64,000 nucleotides of DNA from Gnomoniopsis sp. IMI 355080 (lineage: Eukaryota > Ascomycota > Sordariomycetes > Diaporthales > Gnomoniaceae). Every line of letters begins with the position of its first letter. Positions within the stretch are counted from its first letter, which is position 1. The stretch lies in the NCBI GenBank assembly GCA_027946555.1, contig JAPEVC010000200.1, forward strand, positions 1 to 64,000, written 5' to 3'. This document shows, one piece after another, positions 48,566 through 59,510 of this stretch. The notes under the pieces were generated by a model. It was not told the DNA's origin, made no database searches, and saw only the letters and a list, made by a program, of their open reading frames with translations. Both the position numbers and the translations under genes were made by a program.

Positions 48566-51500
48566 TCAATCGTGAAGTCCAGATTCTCTGTCCACATACG
48601 CTCCAACTCGTACGGTCAGTTGATTCGTAGAGATTAGCTTTTCTAAAGCTGCGTTCGGCTTTGCCTTCGTACACGCGTCTGCTGGATTGTCGTTTCCGTC
48701 GATCCATTGAATCTCTGAGATTTCTCTCTTTTCGTACGCTTCACGCAAAGCCATAATATCAATCATTAAACGCTTCTCCTGGGTCGTACTAAGCTTTACA
48801 AGACAGTCGTACAACGAGTAGGAATCCGTACAGATCACAAGATTGATTTGCGGGAGCTGGAGGCGTTCGGTGATCTTTCGAAGGGTCGTACGGAGTGCAA
48901 ATCCAATATCAAAGCCGTTAACCATCCCGTACAATTCGCTGGCTAGTACGCTCCGTGTGACTCTTTTGCATTTCGAGGAGTTCCAATGGATGACGTTCCC
49001 TTGGATAGTAACTTCCTCGCTCGTACGTTTGGCTTCGATGCCTAGTACGATCACGAATCCGACTTAAGATGTGAGGTCTCTGTTGTTTGCGAACGATCCG
49101 TCGGTGAAGATGAAAAGTTTCGCACGGTCTAAAGGGAATGGTAAGTACCGGAGTCCCCTTCGTGCGTTATCCATTTGCCATTGGATTCGTTTATTCAGAA
49201 ACGTGATATCTTCCTTCGTTGGTTCCTGAACTTGTGCGGCGATGGATAGGTCGTACGAAGCCTCTGGTTGACAGACTGAGGCAATATATGCTCCGCGCGC
49301 GCGCTGGGAGACATACTGCTGTGGAGCATCTTCCGTACGGTGATCTACCGTACGTAGATCGTCAGCTTGGCCTTTCTGTACGAAGATGATATCTTCTCCT
49401 TCCAATTCAATCCTTCCGCCGTTGAACTCTAGAGGATGGTCGTGCGAGAGGATGGACTTTGGTTTCGTGCGGAAGCCAGCTTGTTTCATTTCTTCTTCCT
49501 CACGCACGGAAAAGTTCTCCGTATAAAAGCCAAATGTGTCGTCTGTTTGGAGGGCAGTTATTCCAAATTCGTTCAGACCCTCCGTCGATAATAAGAGGCA
49601 CGGATCGTACGAAGACATATCCATTCTCAGCTTCTCTCTATGGTGCGAATGGTAGGTCTTAAACTAATAAAGGCCAGACTCTGCCAGTCCGTACAATGGC
49701 TTTCGAATCCAGAGGATCGTACCCCTTGGATACTTTTCTCGAAGCTCTTTTGGTAGGTCGGCGATGATGAATCTAGAGAGTTCGTCCGCAGCTTGGACGT
49801 ACGCTTGGGTAATATCCCGAAGCTCTCCGTGCATCCCGAAGTATTTCATCAGAGATGGGCCTAGTACGAGGGTGAGTCTTTGACTGACCCTTTGTACGGT
49901 TGGCGCTTGGGTGAGAATGCTCTCTTTTCCATCATCTCCGTACCCTTGGACGACGAGTCGGCTCTTTTCGTACGGGCGCGTTGTCTTGCCTTTGACTTCC
50001 CGCACGAGGCGAGTCTTATAGATCCTCGTATTACCATGAACATACGGGTCGTACTTAAGCATATCGAAGACACCTCGTGCGATAAGATCGTTGATTTCAG
50101 TTATATCCGACTCTTCGAAAGGTTCGCCCGGAGTCGTAATAATACCATCTTCTCGAAGCTTAATTGCTAACGTACGGTTATCTTTTTCTTTTTGGCTGAG
50201 GTTAATAGCGACGGTGATGCTATTTCCTTTTCGAGGTCGTCCTCGCTTTCGTACTTGGGAAGGTTGTGGTGCGGCTTTAGGAGGTCTTCCTCTCTTGCGT
50301 ACCTGCGGAGGTTCCCGTACGGCTGGCGTAACTTCAAGGTCGTTGGTATCTTCATCAACGTCCTTCCGGTAATAAGGTTTCACGTGCGTAGAGCGAAATT
50401 TAGTTGGACCGTTGGCCATGTCCAGTACGATGTCTTGTCCGTCGATTGCCTGGATTTCGTACGGTCCTTGCCAACCTTTCTTCTCTCTCCAGACCAAGAC
50501 TTCACTCCGGAGAGGGAGTGAAAGGACGGCGTATGGGTTCGGTCCGTTCCTGGTGTTGATCGCACGGTTGACTTCGACTTCGGCGTTGGTCTTTCTTAGG
50601 GCTTCTCGTGCTTTTGACATTGCTGCTGCGCGCACGAGGTTCTCTGGCGATGGTGGTGATTCGTATGTGACTCGTGGGTATATACCAAAGACAAGGAGTG
50701 TTGGTACGATGCCTGAGGGCCCTGCTGTATCATTCAAGGCCTTAATCGCCATCTGGAGGATCGTACGTTCGTCTGTAGTTTGGCTGAGTTCCTTAGAAAG
50801 GATGTCGTACGCCCTCCTCAAAGGATGGTGCGCACGTTCAATCTTACCCATAGACCAGTGGGCTTCCACTGGGACTTCCTTACACGTACATCCCATAATT
50901 CGTGCGTGGTCCCGAAACTCCTTAGAAGCGAAATTGGTTCCAGCATCGTGCGTGATAAAATCTGGTGGTCCAACGTACACAAAGATCCAACATCTACATA
51001 ATGCATTCCAGACGCTTCGTGCGTCCTCTTCCTCTAGGAATTCTGCAGCCTGGTACGAAGTAGCGGCGTCAATAACGTGTAGTACGCTCTTGCCACCGAT
51101 TCGTACGATATCTGCAAAGATCTCAAAGTTGAAGTCATAGTTATCCTTTAGAGTAAACTTGAATCTCTTTAGGGCTGGGTCGTGCGTTTGGCAGTGGTGG
51201 CAGAACTTCTGGATCTGCTCTAGTACGGAAGCATCAATGTCTTCATGCCCAGCGTCTTTGAGAAGGCGATGAAGACGGTCCGTACGTGGATGACCAAACC
51301 TCCGGTGCAAGCGTCGTAATTCTTTCTCGGTAAAGAAGATAGTCGATTCTTTCTTCGAGAGGTTAAAGAAAGGGTGTCCCCACTTCCTTACGACTGGTAC
51401 GGAAAGGCCATCTGTCTTACGCACGATCCGGTTCATGGTGTTATCGAAGTACGCATTCAATCTGTCTGCGTCGCGGAGACAGAGAAGGAAGGGTGTATTA

Positions 51501-53614
51501 GTGTCGAGGATATAGTATGTAACCGTTCCAAGTTGGTTATTCATAGTGATTGTGCCCACCGCACGGAATGGTTTTCCTCCTCCGAAGTTGAATACGTGCG
51601 GGGAGGATTCCCATTGGATCTTCGCGCGTGGGTTCTCTCGTAGGTACGCCAATACTTGACTCTTACCCACCGTCGATAGCTCGGACGCTCCAGTATCCCA
51701 GAGTTCTCCTTGGTACTCGTGCGAGTATTGGTTCTCGAGTATGAAGGCAGTAGGCTCTGTTATTACGGGCGGTTGTTCGTAGATACTGAGGCCGGTCGTA
51801 CGGTGGATATATGAGGTTGTTGACATGTGTGCGACAGCCATCTGTCCTTCTTTTTCTTCGTCCGAATCCTTAGGTAGATCGTCGTACCTGATCTCTATAC
51901 CTTCATAGTCTTGTACGAAGGCTGGAAATTCTTCTTGAGTCTCTGGTTCGATACCTAGGTCCTCGCACGAGGTAAGGTACCTCGTACGTGCCCTCGCCCG
52001 TTCCTCAGGAGTATGGTTGGACGACCAGCATCCTACCTTATGGCACACAAAACACTTCTTATCCGTACGAGCGGTAAAAGTAGGTCTCCCAGAGTTCCTG
52101 CCGTACGGGGGTAATGGTTTCGGGGAGTGTTTCTTAATGGAAGGGCGAAAGGAATTCTTATTGTATACGCGGTCCGTGTAATTTTGTGTGATGTACGCAT
52201 CGATATCTGAAAGGAAAATCGAGGGTTCCCTATCAGCTGCTACCTTGAGGGCCGCACGCATATCCGAGAATAGTTCTTCGCACGAAGGCTTCTCATTAAT
52301 CAAAGCCGGCTCGAGTTCACGAACTCCTCGGCACGCACGTTCAACGGTTGTGCGAAGAGGAATCTCTCCCTGGTATCCAGCTCCTAACGCACGTTGCACG
52401 AGTTGCAACTTATCCAAGAGTATCTCTAAGACTTCTAAAGGAGTCTTATCGATGTGCTCTCTCTTAAGTTATATAAAGGTTAAAGTACTCCAATCCGCCC
52501 AGTACTGGCTATGGTTCACACGATGGTTAAAATGCTGATCGTACAACCGATAGATCTCATCCCATCGTTTATCCGCACTAACGTGGTGTAGATAGAAATC
52601 TAACGCACGTTCCGATAGGATATCTGGCCATACTGCATGGAATTGATCTTCAGTTATCCCAATCTTTTTGCACGAAGCTATAAAGATGCAGGCTTTATCA
52701 TATAGGATATCGTACGGCTTCCCAGTATAATTCAGCTCTCTTCTCCAGACTTTAGCGAAGGCTTGGATCTTGACTGGATCGCACGGGCCATTCCAAATCG
52801 GACGAGAAGGTGGTAAATCAATAGTTAGGTTCCTTGGTCCTGGGGGTACGGAAGGCCTTGGTGTGATTCGTGCGAGTTGTGGAAATCCCTGGCCCTCTTG
52901 GGAGAAAGGCATCCCAGGGGGAATCTGTGGGATTCCTGATTCGTACGTATACTGTTGATCATCATACGAAGTATGGCCTCGTTGGCCCTGTTGAAACAGG
53001 GGATTCGTCGGAGGATCCCTGAACTCCGTATGGGGTTGAGGAGTTAAGTCTTGTCTGGGTAAAGGATCTTTAACTCTCTCCGCACGTTCGATCGAGGGTT
53101 GTGCGGTTTGTTGTCGTACGGGTGATCTTCCTCTTGCACGAGGGGCAGGTGGAGTCAGTCGTTCGAGGACGCCTTCTTGGAGGAGCTCCACGAGTGCGTT
53201 ATTCGTTTGTTTCGTTGAGAAGACGTAACCGCGTTCCTCCAGAATTTCTTTTATCTTCCGTGCGAATGGTCGTGCGACTCGAGAAAAATGGTGCGGAGTC
53301 CATTCGTCAAAGTCTTCTTGGAAGGCTGCAACTATCGTACGTAGGTTGGAAAGGAAAGTATATTCCTTCAAACGGTTCGCTGCGTACGTAGTAATTGCGA
53401 TATCGTCGATTGCCATAAGATCAATCGTACTATCCCAGAAGGTTGGATGGGTAGATCTCCTCCAGGTAGAGAGAGGAATTTCTAGGCCATCCGCCATCTC
53501 TTCGTACGTGATTTCTGGTAACTGAGGTCGGTTAGCACTACCTTCGTCCGGACCGGTAGTCCCGGACGATTCGGCTGGTGCTGGTGAACTCATTGTCGTG
53601 GTGAAGTCGTACAC
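48566..53614 (-). pseudogene. Copia gag-pol polyprotein with three in-frame stops
   Basis: One continuous frame of 1683 codons from ATG at 53614. Stops interrupt it at codons 382 (TAA, 52469-52471), 1317 (TAG, 49664-49666) and 1517 (TAA, 49064-49066), with no frameshift. Gag precedes the first stop. Then come a zinc knuckle (CFVCHKVGCWSSNH), the protease DTGA near 51697, the integrase HHCC (HRRFGH...CHHC) and DDE residues (FADIV, THDAG, GKIERAHH), a reverse transcriptase of the RVT_2 type (RDITQAYVQ, with TDDTFGF after stop 2) and RNase H (FTDGSFANN, SELYGM). Each stop replaces a codon expected as Gln or Trp and fits C-to-T change at CpA on one strand or the other. As read, this copy could make Gag but not a full polyprotein. 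Confidence 0.92.
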
Positions 53615-53924
53615 CGGCTAAAGATCGTGTTCTGTACGTAGGAAGAGACGGCGTCTCGTACGTGTGGAGTGTCCGTACGGTAATGGCTATCTCTTGATAG
53701 GTACGAGAAGAGGATAGATAGTCCTTCTTTCTCTAACAACAAATAGGAAACGCGTAACGCACGTACAGACGGTACCGTGCATATAATGGCTGGTCTCCTG
53801 TAAGGTAGGGAAAGGCGAAAGCACGAAGACAGCGCGTACGTACTACCGTACGATAGTGGCAACTGCTTCGTCTCTTCACTCTTGCCAATCTGTGTTCGAA
53901 GGTTGCCCGACGAACACTGATCAG

Positions 53925-54147
53925 TGTTGAATGGGCTTTAAAGTACATACGTACAAAAGCGTAATCACAGGTAAAAGCAATATAACAAAACAGTGGGTTC
54001 AATTCATCATACTCTAAGAAAGTAGAACTAGAAATAGTGATCCGTACGGACGACCTTTTATGCCCTTGGCTGATTATGTCAGCCAGAACCCGTCCGTACG
54101 TCTGGGGATCCGTACAGAGCCGCAACACCAATGCCATTATTCCAACA
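53925..54147 (-). repeat. 5' LTR of the Copia element
   Basis: Identical by eye to 47217-47439. In the element's orientation it begins TGTTGGAATAATGGC and ends CCATTCAACA. The sequence just inside (CTGATCAGTGTTCG on the minus strand) should hold the primer-binding site, but I could not match a tRNA. Confidence 0.95.
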
Positions 54148-54152
54148 CAGAA
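54148..54152. repeat. Target-site duplication CAGAA, right
   Basis: Matches 47212-47216 and follows the CAACA end of the element. Confidence 0.95.
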
Positions 54153-54194
54153 GGTTTTTTTTAAACACAATTGCGCATATGTAGCATAGAACTT

Positions 54195-55852
54195 TCATAC
54201 CATGTGTTCCACCCTTGGCGGAGAGCTCTGCGCAAAAGCATAATTGCCTTGTAGAGGCGGCAAAGATCTTCGTTTCGCTTCTTGCTTGAGAAACTCGCGA
54301 GACTGCTTGACGACCGTGACTTCAGTTTGCATGCTGATGTTTTTCATTCCTCTGTCGTTGTTGCGTGCATGCGTTGGGTCCTCCTTGGGTGCTGCTGCCA
54401 TTTCCCTGATCGTCGACAGTCCCTTGCTCTCTTGGAGCTCAATCATTCGCTCTTCACTCTCAGTGAATGTAATGTTGGTGAGGGGATTTTTGGCCCTGCG
54501 GCGCCGCTCGTCGGTCAACGAGCCCTGACCCCAAGTGCGTAGGGTTTTCACTTTGTTGTCGCTCGTTTTCTTGTTTGATCGGGCCAAGCTCAGCAAACTG
54601 GAAGAATACGGAGCCAGCACGTGCTTGAGAAAGGGGAAGACGACGGGCAAGTTGGTCGTGACGACAGCGATAAATGTTTCTCGGACAGACCATGAGCCTG
54701 CCAGCTGAGCTGCGTTATCGGGATCCTGGTCGTATAGTTAGTTAGTATTGATACTCAGTGATTCAACGCCGCGGAACAAAGGATAGGAATTGTACGAACT
54801 GTGAGCATCAAAACGGAGCGCAGCAAGGCGCAGGCCACCACTAACAAGCCTCCACTGAAAATTAACATCAGACCCATTTTCCTCAGTGGCTTGAGTGTCG
54901 TGCTCCACAGCATCGGGAGAGGGATAGATATAAGATATAAATCGGTAATGACGTTCATCAAAAGACCAATAATGAGAAGCGTTGGCGAAGAAGCAGGCAT
55001 ACACGCATCTAGAGGAATCCAAAAATTAGCCAAGCTCGACCATAGGATTAAGTTGGATCTCTGATGGATGATCGTACTGCCTGGATTCGGGTTTATCTGC
55101 CAATTCCCATAGAATGGACGGCACTCAAGCAAGATGGTCATAATAAGTGTGAACCAGGTTGCGCCAACGAGGGCAAAGCCGATGTTGACTCGTATTTGGT
55201 ATCCCCGTCCAAGACCTTCCTGATATTATGGTCAGAATCAACCATGCTGCAATGTTTTTTTCTTTGGTGCGGGGAGACCGAGGTTCCATACCGTCAATCG
55301 CGTGTACAAGAACAAAAGTGAGGTCTTCAGTGCCCATAACAGTATTGCGTAGGACACCCAGCCTCCGAGTTGTATTTTCGATCCCAATACTCTGGCAAAA
55401 GACACTTCATCAGCTATGATCGAAGTTGCCCATAGGGCATCCATATTCCTGACCTTAGACCGTATTCGGTGCTTTCTGTGGAGAGTGAGGCTCGTTGGGC
55501 ATCCGTCATGCCATTATTAGCAAGCCCTTGTACCTCGTGGACCACAAGATAAGACATTGCAGTCTCTATACCATGAAATGTCTGAAGAAGCATGTCAGTA
55601 GGTATTATGGTCTGACTATTACCCGGCGACGGTAGGTAGCAAGAAAAAAGATAAGATGCAACTCACGGTCCCCAGCCAGGCAAAATAGTCATCGGCTTTG
55701 AGGCCTATGCCTCTCACCCGAATATACGTCCTGAAAATTGTCGTACATGAGGCGATAGCAAGGAAAGTGAATAGCTCAGTGTCAAACTCTTTGATTGCAG
55801 CAGCTTGTGCGGCAGCAGCAGCAGCAGCCGCAGCCTCGGCACTGGTAGCCAT
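54195..55852 (-). CDS. Fungal rhodopsin-like integral membrane protein
   Basis: Seven-helix protein of the fungal rhodopsin-like domain family (PTH11-related group, no retinal implied). ATG at 55850-55852 begins MATSAEAAAAAAAAAQ, an alanine-rich extracellular tail, then helix 1 (TELFTFLAIASCTTIFRTYIR). After splicing of several short introns: DDYFAWLGT, GSKIQLGGWVSYAILLWALK, LFLYTRLT, LVGATWFTLIMTILLECRPF (the CRPF block is characteristic), LLMNVITDLYLISIPLPMLW, PLRKMGLMLIFSGGLLVVAC and AAQLAGSWSVRETFIAVVTT. The cytoplasmic tail (about 150 residues) has WGQGSLTDERRRRAK and ends RVEHMV. Family members are often host- or surface-sensing candidates, but no ligand can be inferred. The retrotransposon sits only about 45 bp past its stop and may supply or alter its 3' end. 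Confidence 0.85.
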
Positions 55853-58043
55853 TGTTGTATGCAACAATTACACTTATAAAGAGCCACCGTACCTAGGTAG
55901 TGGATAGGAAATAGGCGAGATTGACGAAGACTTTCATGGGAGCCTACGAAGAGATTACTCAAGAACCAAAGACAAGAAGCGAAGGAGGTCAGGATATTGG
56001 CCAGAACACCCAAGGCCATTTGCTTCACGTCATCTAATACGAGTGATGACTGTACGTCAGCAAGTATGGGTCTTGCTCTTTGACCTCAGACAGATAGTAA
56101 TAATACTACTGCAATGCTACCATGTGAGCTCCCGATATGCACAGTCTACCAGTGCCAAGCCTACCGTTTCCAAGCTCTTTTGGGCAAACTATCACAGCGA
56201 GGAAGGGCAATACAACTTTGACCCATCATTGAAACCTGGTTTGAACGTTACCGGGGCTATTGAATTTGTAACAGATATTCCAAGCACGAGGTCCTCCTAT
56301 TGGCTGAGCAGGCTGAGCCGAGATGCACAGCCCGCGGAGGGCATCGATCAAGGAGAGACTGGAAAGATATCAACTAGCTCAAGAGCAACATGTCTCAGAA
56401 CGTGAAAAATCCCCGGAATGTGTGCAACGTCGAATCATGGCCCTACCGAAGTATTGGCTCGGCATATCATAGCATCGTGAATATATTACCATTCGGTATG
56501 TACTACGCAGTAAGTGCGCGCGCGCGTGAGGGAGGGTGGGTAGTGTGGTTGTGCGCAGGCGTGTGTGTGTGGGGGACGGTGTTTTATCGCATGCGCCCGT
56601 CAGTTTTCAGCTTAACGCACCTCGGCAATGACGACCCGTTCGAGAGGGGGTGGCCTGACGATCGATAGGCCAAGTGGTATTAGGTAGCATCAAACAATGC
56701 ACTCCAGGCTTTTTGCGGGCCGATCATGCAGGTTATTCTGGCGAGCTTGAAAGGTGGACTTTTGAATGTATTGCGGTTTGCGGCGGGTAGCGAGTTTTCG
56801 TGCATACTCCGTATAACGCGTCCCGTGCGACCAGGAATGTCACTGACTCAGTACAGATGAATCCTTGAGTATCAACAGCAGGGTATCTGATAGTGACCAA
56901 GAGATGTGATGCCTCTGACCGAGGTTCCTCAATCAACTATCGTCGAATTCCTTTTTCAATCGCAGGTACCCGAATTTGCGGGCGTGCTGCTCGCCGCGGA
57001 GTCGTTGCATCAGAGACATGTCGATGAAATAGACTTCGACACAAGGTACTGCCCGCAACGCTCGGAAGATGCCGAGGGCTGCTGGTCTCGGCAGTCTAGG
57101 CTTGGGCCCAAAAGGCTGACTGACAGGCAAGGAATCCCATCTACCGTTGAGCAAGGGTTGTCATGACTGCGTACTATGCAGTATAGGATCCAGGCACAGT
57201 GTTACGTCGATGCTACCTCGTGAGCAGTCCTGCATATGGCCGGCCTGCTACACACTAAGTAGTAAAGCCCCAGAATCGGTATGGCCCAGCCAGTCGGTGT
57301 GGGGGTGATATGGGGGAACGAATACGCCAAAAGGATCCGCTTATATGTAGTATCACGATTCGGGGTTCATGATATGTATCAGGAAGTCGGGACCATGAGA
57401 TCGCCAGATACCCTGTACTCATGAGTCCCACCGTAGGCCATCTCAAAACTCCGCCGCAAGAGTACCGACCACTGGAGAACGGGTGAGGTATTTTGGTTGT
57501 CATTGGTCACATGGGAGCACCTTGATGATCTGGTGGGCGTAGCGGCGCCAACCTTCATTGTTGTGCCGTGGTAAGCCGTGAGCACCTGGGTATGTGCTTA
57601 CTGTGGCAGGATATAGTATGGTGTAGTCACATTCCTGTTACGAGAGGATCCACATCTCGACATCGAAAGTCCGAGATTAGACATCGCTTGTACCTGTGCA
57701 AAGTATTGAGAACCAACTTTGAAGACTCGAAACATCCTGCCGTACACCCCGTCCTGTTCTCACTTGCAGGCTCACATGCATAGGGGGGTATCATTGCGGA
57801 CGTAGACTATATGCGCCAAGTCGCTTTGAAAACTGGATATTGAACTGGCTCAATGTCATGCAGGGGACTATACTCGCGCCACTCTACTTTCACAATCAGT
57901 CAGACTTGGACAAATTCCTATCCTTCGCAGGAAAGCTGAAGCCTCTACTTTTCTCTTTTGCAGTATCTTGCATGGTCTGATTCTTTGAAAATTTCTTCAC
58001 GTTCCCTCACTCAACAGTAGGCTTCATTCAAGGAACCGTCAGC
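55853..58043. other. Intergenic region
   Basis: 2.2 kb between divergently transcribed genes (rhodopsin-like leftward, flavoenzyme rightward). It contains (CG)n near 56518, CCTAGGTA near 55889 and TACTCCGTA at 56805-56813. No supported gene. Confidence 0.5.
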
Positions 58044-59510
58044 ATGCCAATCGACTTCCAGTTGAGCCAGGCTGAGAGCGCTGGGAGGAGCGCCGCAGCC
58101 TGGTTTGCCCAAAACAAGCTGAAGCCTGCACGTGCAGAATACCTCAAGCACACTGGCCAGGATAAACGTTTCCAGGCTCAGCAGGAGCTTTACCGCTCGA
58201 CTGTAGAGAATGGTCTCGTAAAGTCCCAGATTGTGCCTTCGCTTGGGGGCACAGGGGGTTCATTGATTGAAGCCGTGCTAATGATCGAGGTGGGTAGTAG
58301 CACTTGAATTTCTCTTATGAAAACTCTTAAGTCTCAAGGATCAAGATTTGACTAACAGGACACCTCTTGCAGGAATGTTTCGTCGTTGAACCTTCGGCGG
58401 CGTTGACAGTTCTCACAACAGGTTTGGGTGTCACACCCCTTAACCTGGTACAGAAACCCGAGACCAAGAAATTCCTGGAACCATTCACCACTGGCGAAGG
58501 TACACCCTCGGCGTCTTTCGTGTTTAGTGAGCCCGGTGGGATAGCCAACTTCCTCGAAAAGGGTGCGCCGGGTCTGAGCACAACTGCTCGGCTCGTAGAC
58601 AATGAATACTGGGAGCTGAATGGAGAAAAGATATGGGCGACCAACTCGGCTGGCTGGGATTTCAAAGGTGCCGACTTGTCGTGCGTTGTGTGTCGAGACA
58701 TTACAAACCCCCCAGCTCCGGACAGCGACCCCAAAGACTCAGTCATGATTTTATTGGTGACGCGAAAGGACATCGACGCGAGCCCGCCGGGAGCTTTCCA
58801 GGTACTCCGACACGTCAATACCGTCGGACTCTCGTCAACGTCCGGTCCACACATCAAGTACACCAACATCCGGGTCCCGGCAGAGAATCTACTATGCCCG
58901 CCCGGTCAGGGTGCCCAGATCGCCCTGGGTACTTTCGATTCAAGCGCTGTACTCGTGGCAGCAATGAGCGTAGGACTGATGCGGGCCGCTTTCGAAGCCG
59001 CCTTGGACTTTGCCAAGAGGGACAACCGCCGCGGTGCTGTGCCGCTGCTCGAGCGTCAAGCTTTTGCGGATCTGCTTTCCGGCATGAAAATGCAGATCGA
59101 AGCTTGTCGTGCTTTGGTCTGGAAGGCAGCCTGCACTCTGCCGAATGGGCCCGGTGACTACGATGCTCGACGAGAAATCGCCATTTCCGCCAAAGTTTAT
59201 TGCAGCGAAGCTGCTGTCAAGGCTGTTACAGATGCGATCAAGGCAGTAGGAATGTACGTTATCATTTTATCCCCCCCCCTCCCGGCCCCATTAATTAGGC
59301 ACACGTTGTAATCGGTAGTTGCTAATACTCCACCATGTGGATAGAACTGCATATGATGCAGACCAGCCATTCGGAGAGCTTCTCAAGAACGCCATGGTGC
59401 TGCCGATTGTGGATGGTGGAAATGTGGGCTTCAGGATGCGGCAGCTGCAACAACTTATGCTCTCACCGAATTACGACCCCTGGGCATCGACTTTTCCCCA
59501 GCAGTCATGA
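58044..59510 (+). CDS. Nitroalkane oxidase-type flavoenzyme (acyl-CoA dehydrogenase superfamily)
   Basis: Three exons (58044-58289, 58373-59253, 59345-59510) join to 430 residues, close to the 439 of Fusarium nitroalkane oxidase. FAD enzymes of this group oxidise nitroalkanes to aldehydes or ketones with release of nitrite and hydrogen peroxide. Seen: FQLSQAESAGRSAAAWFAQN, LVKSQIVPSLGGTGGSLIEA, SEPGGIANFLEKGAPGLSTTAR, WATNSAGWDFKGADLSCVVCR, TSGPHIKYTNIRVPAENLLC and, after intron 2, VDGGNVGFRMRQLQQLM. D399 and R406 in that last block align with the Asp402 base and Arg409 of nitroalkane oxidase, whereas acyl-CoA dehydrogenases use a Glu base. The C-terminus NYDPWAST also matches the family. No peroxisomal SKL-type ending (it ends PQQS). 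Confidence 0.88.

Larger units (their letters stand above)
47217..54147 (-). mobile_element. Complete Ty1/copia LTR retrotransposon
   Basis: 6931 bp bounded by two 223-bp LTRs that are identical by eye, TG...CA ends, and a 5-bp target duplication CAGAA at 47212-47216 and 54148-54152. Coding order from the 5' LTR (53925-54147) is gag, zinc knuckle, protease, integrase, reverse transcriptase, RNase H; integrase before RT places it in Copia. One frame covers all of it but carries three stops. Between RNase H and the 3' LTR is an extra 1.1 kb holding an antisense spliced gene. The whole element is dense in CGYAC/GTRCG words. It lies just past the stop of the rhodopsin-like gene and upstream of OMS1. 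LTR identity indicates a recent insertion. Confidence 0.95.

Noticed and set aside
48566..49624. Reading the two downstream gag-pol pieces as separate genes
   Set aside because: They share one frame with the upstream pieces and carry the RT tail and RNase H, so they are parts of one broken polyprotein.
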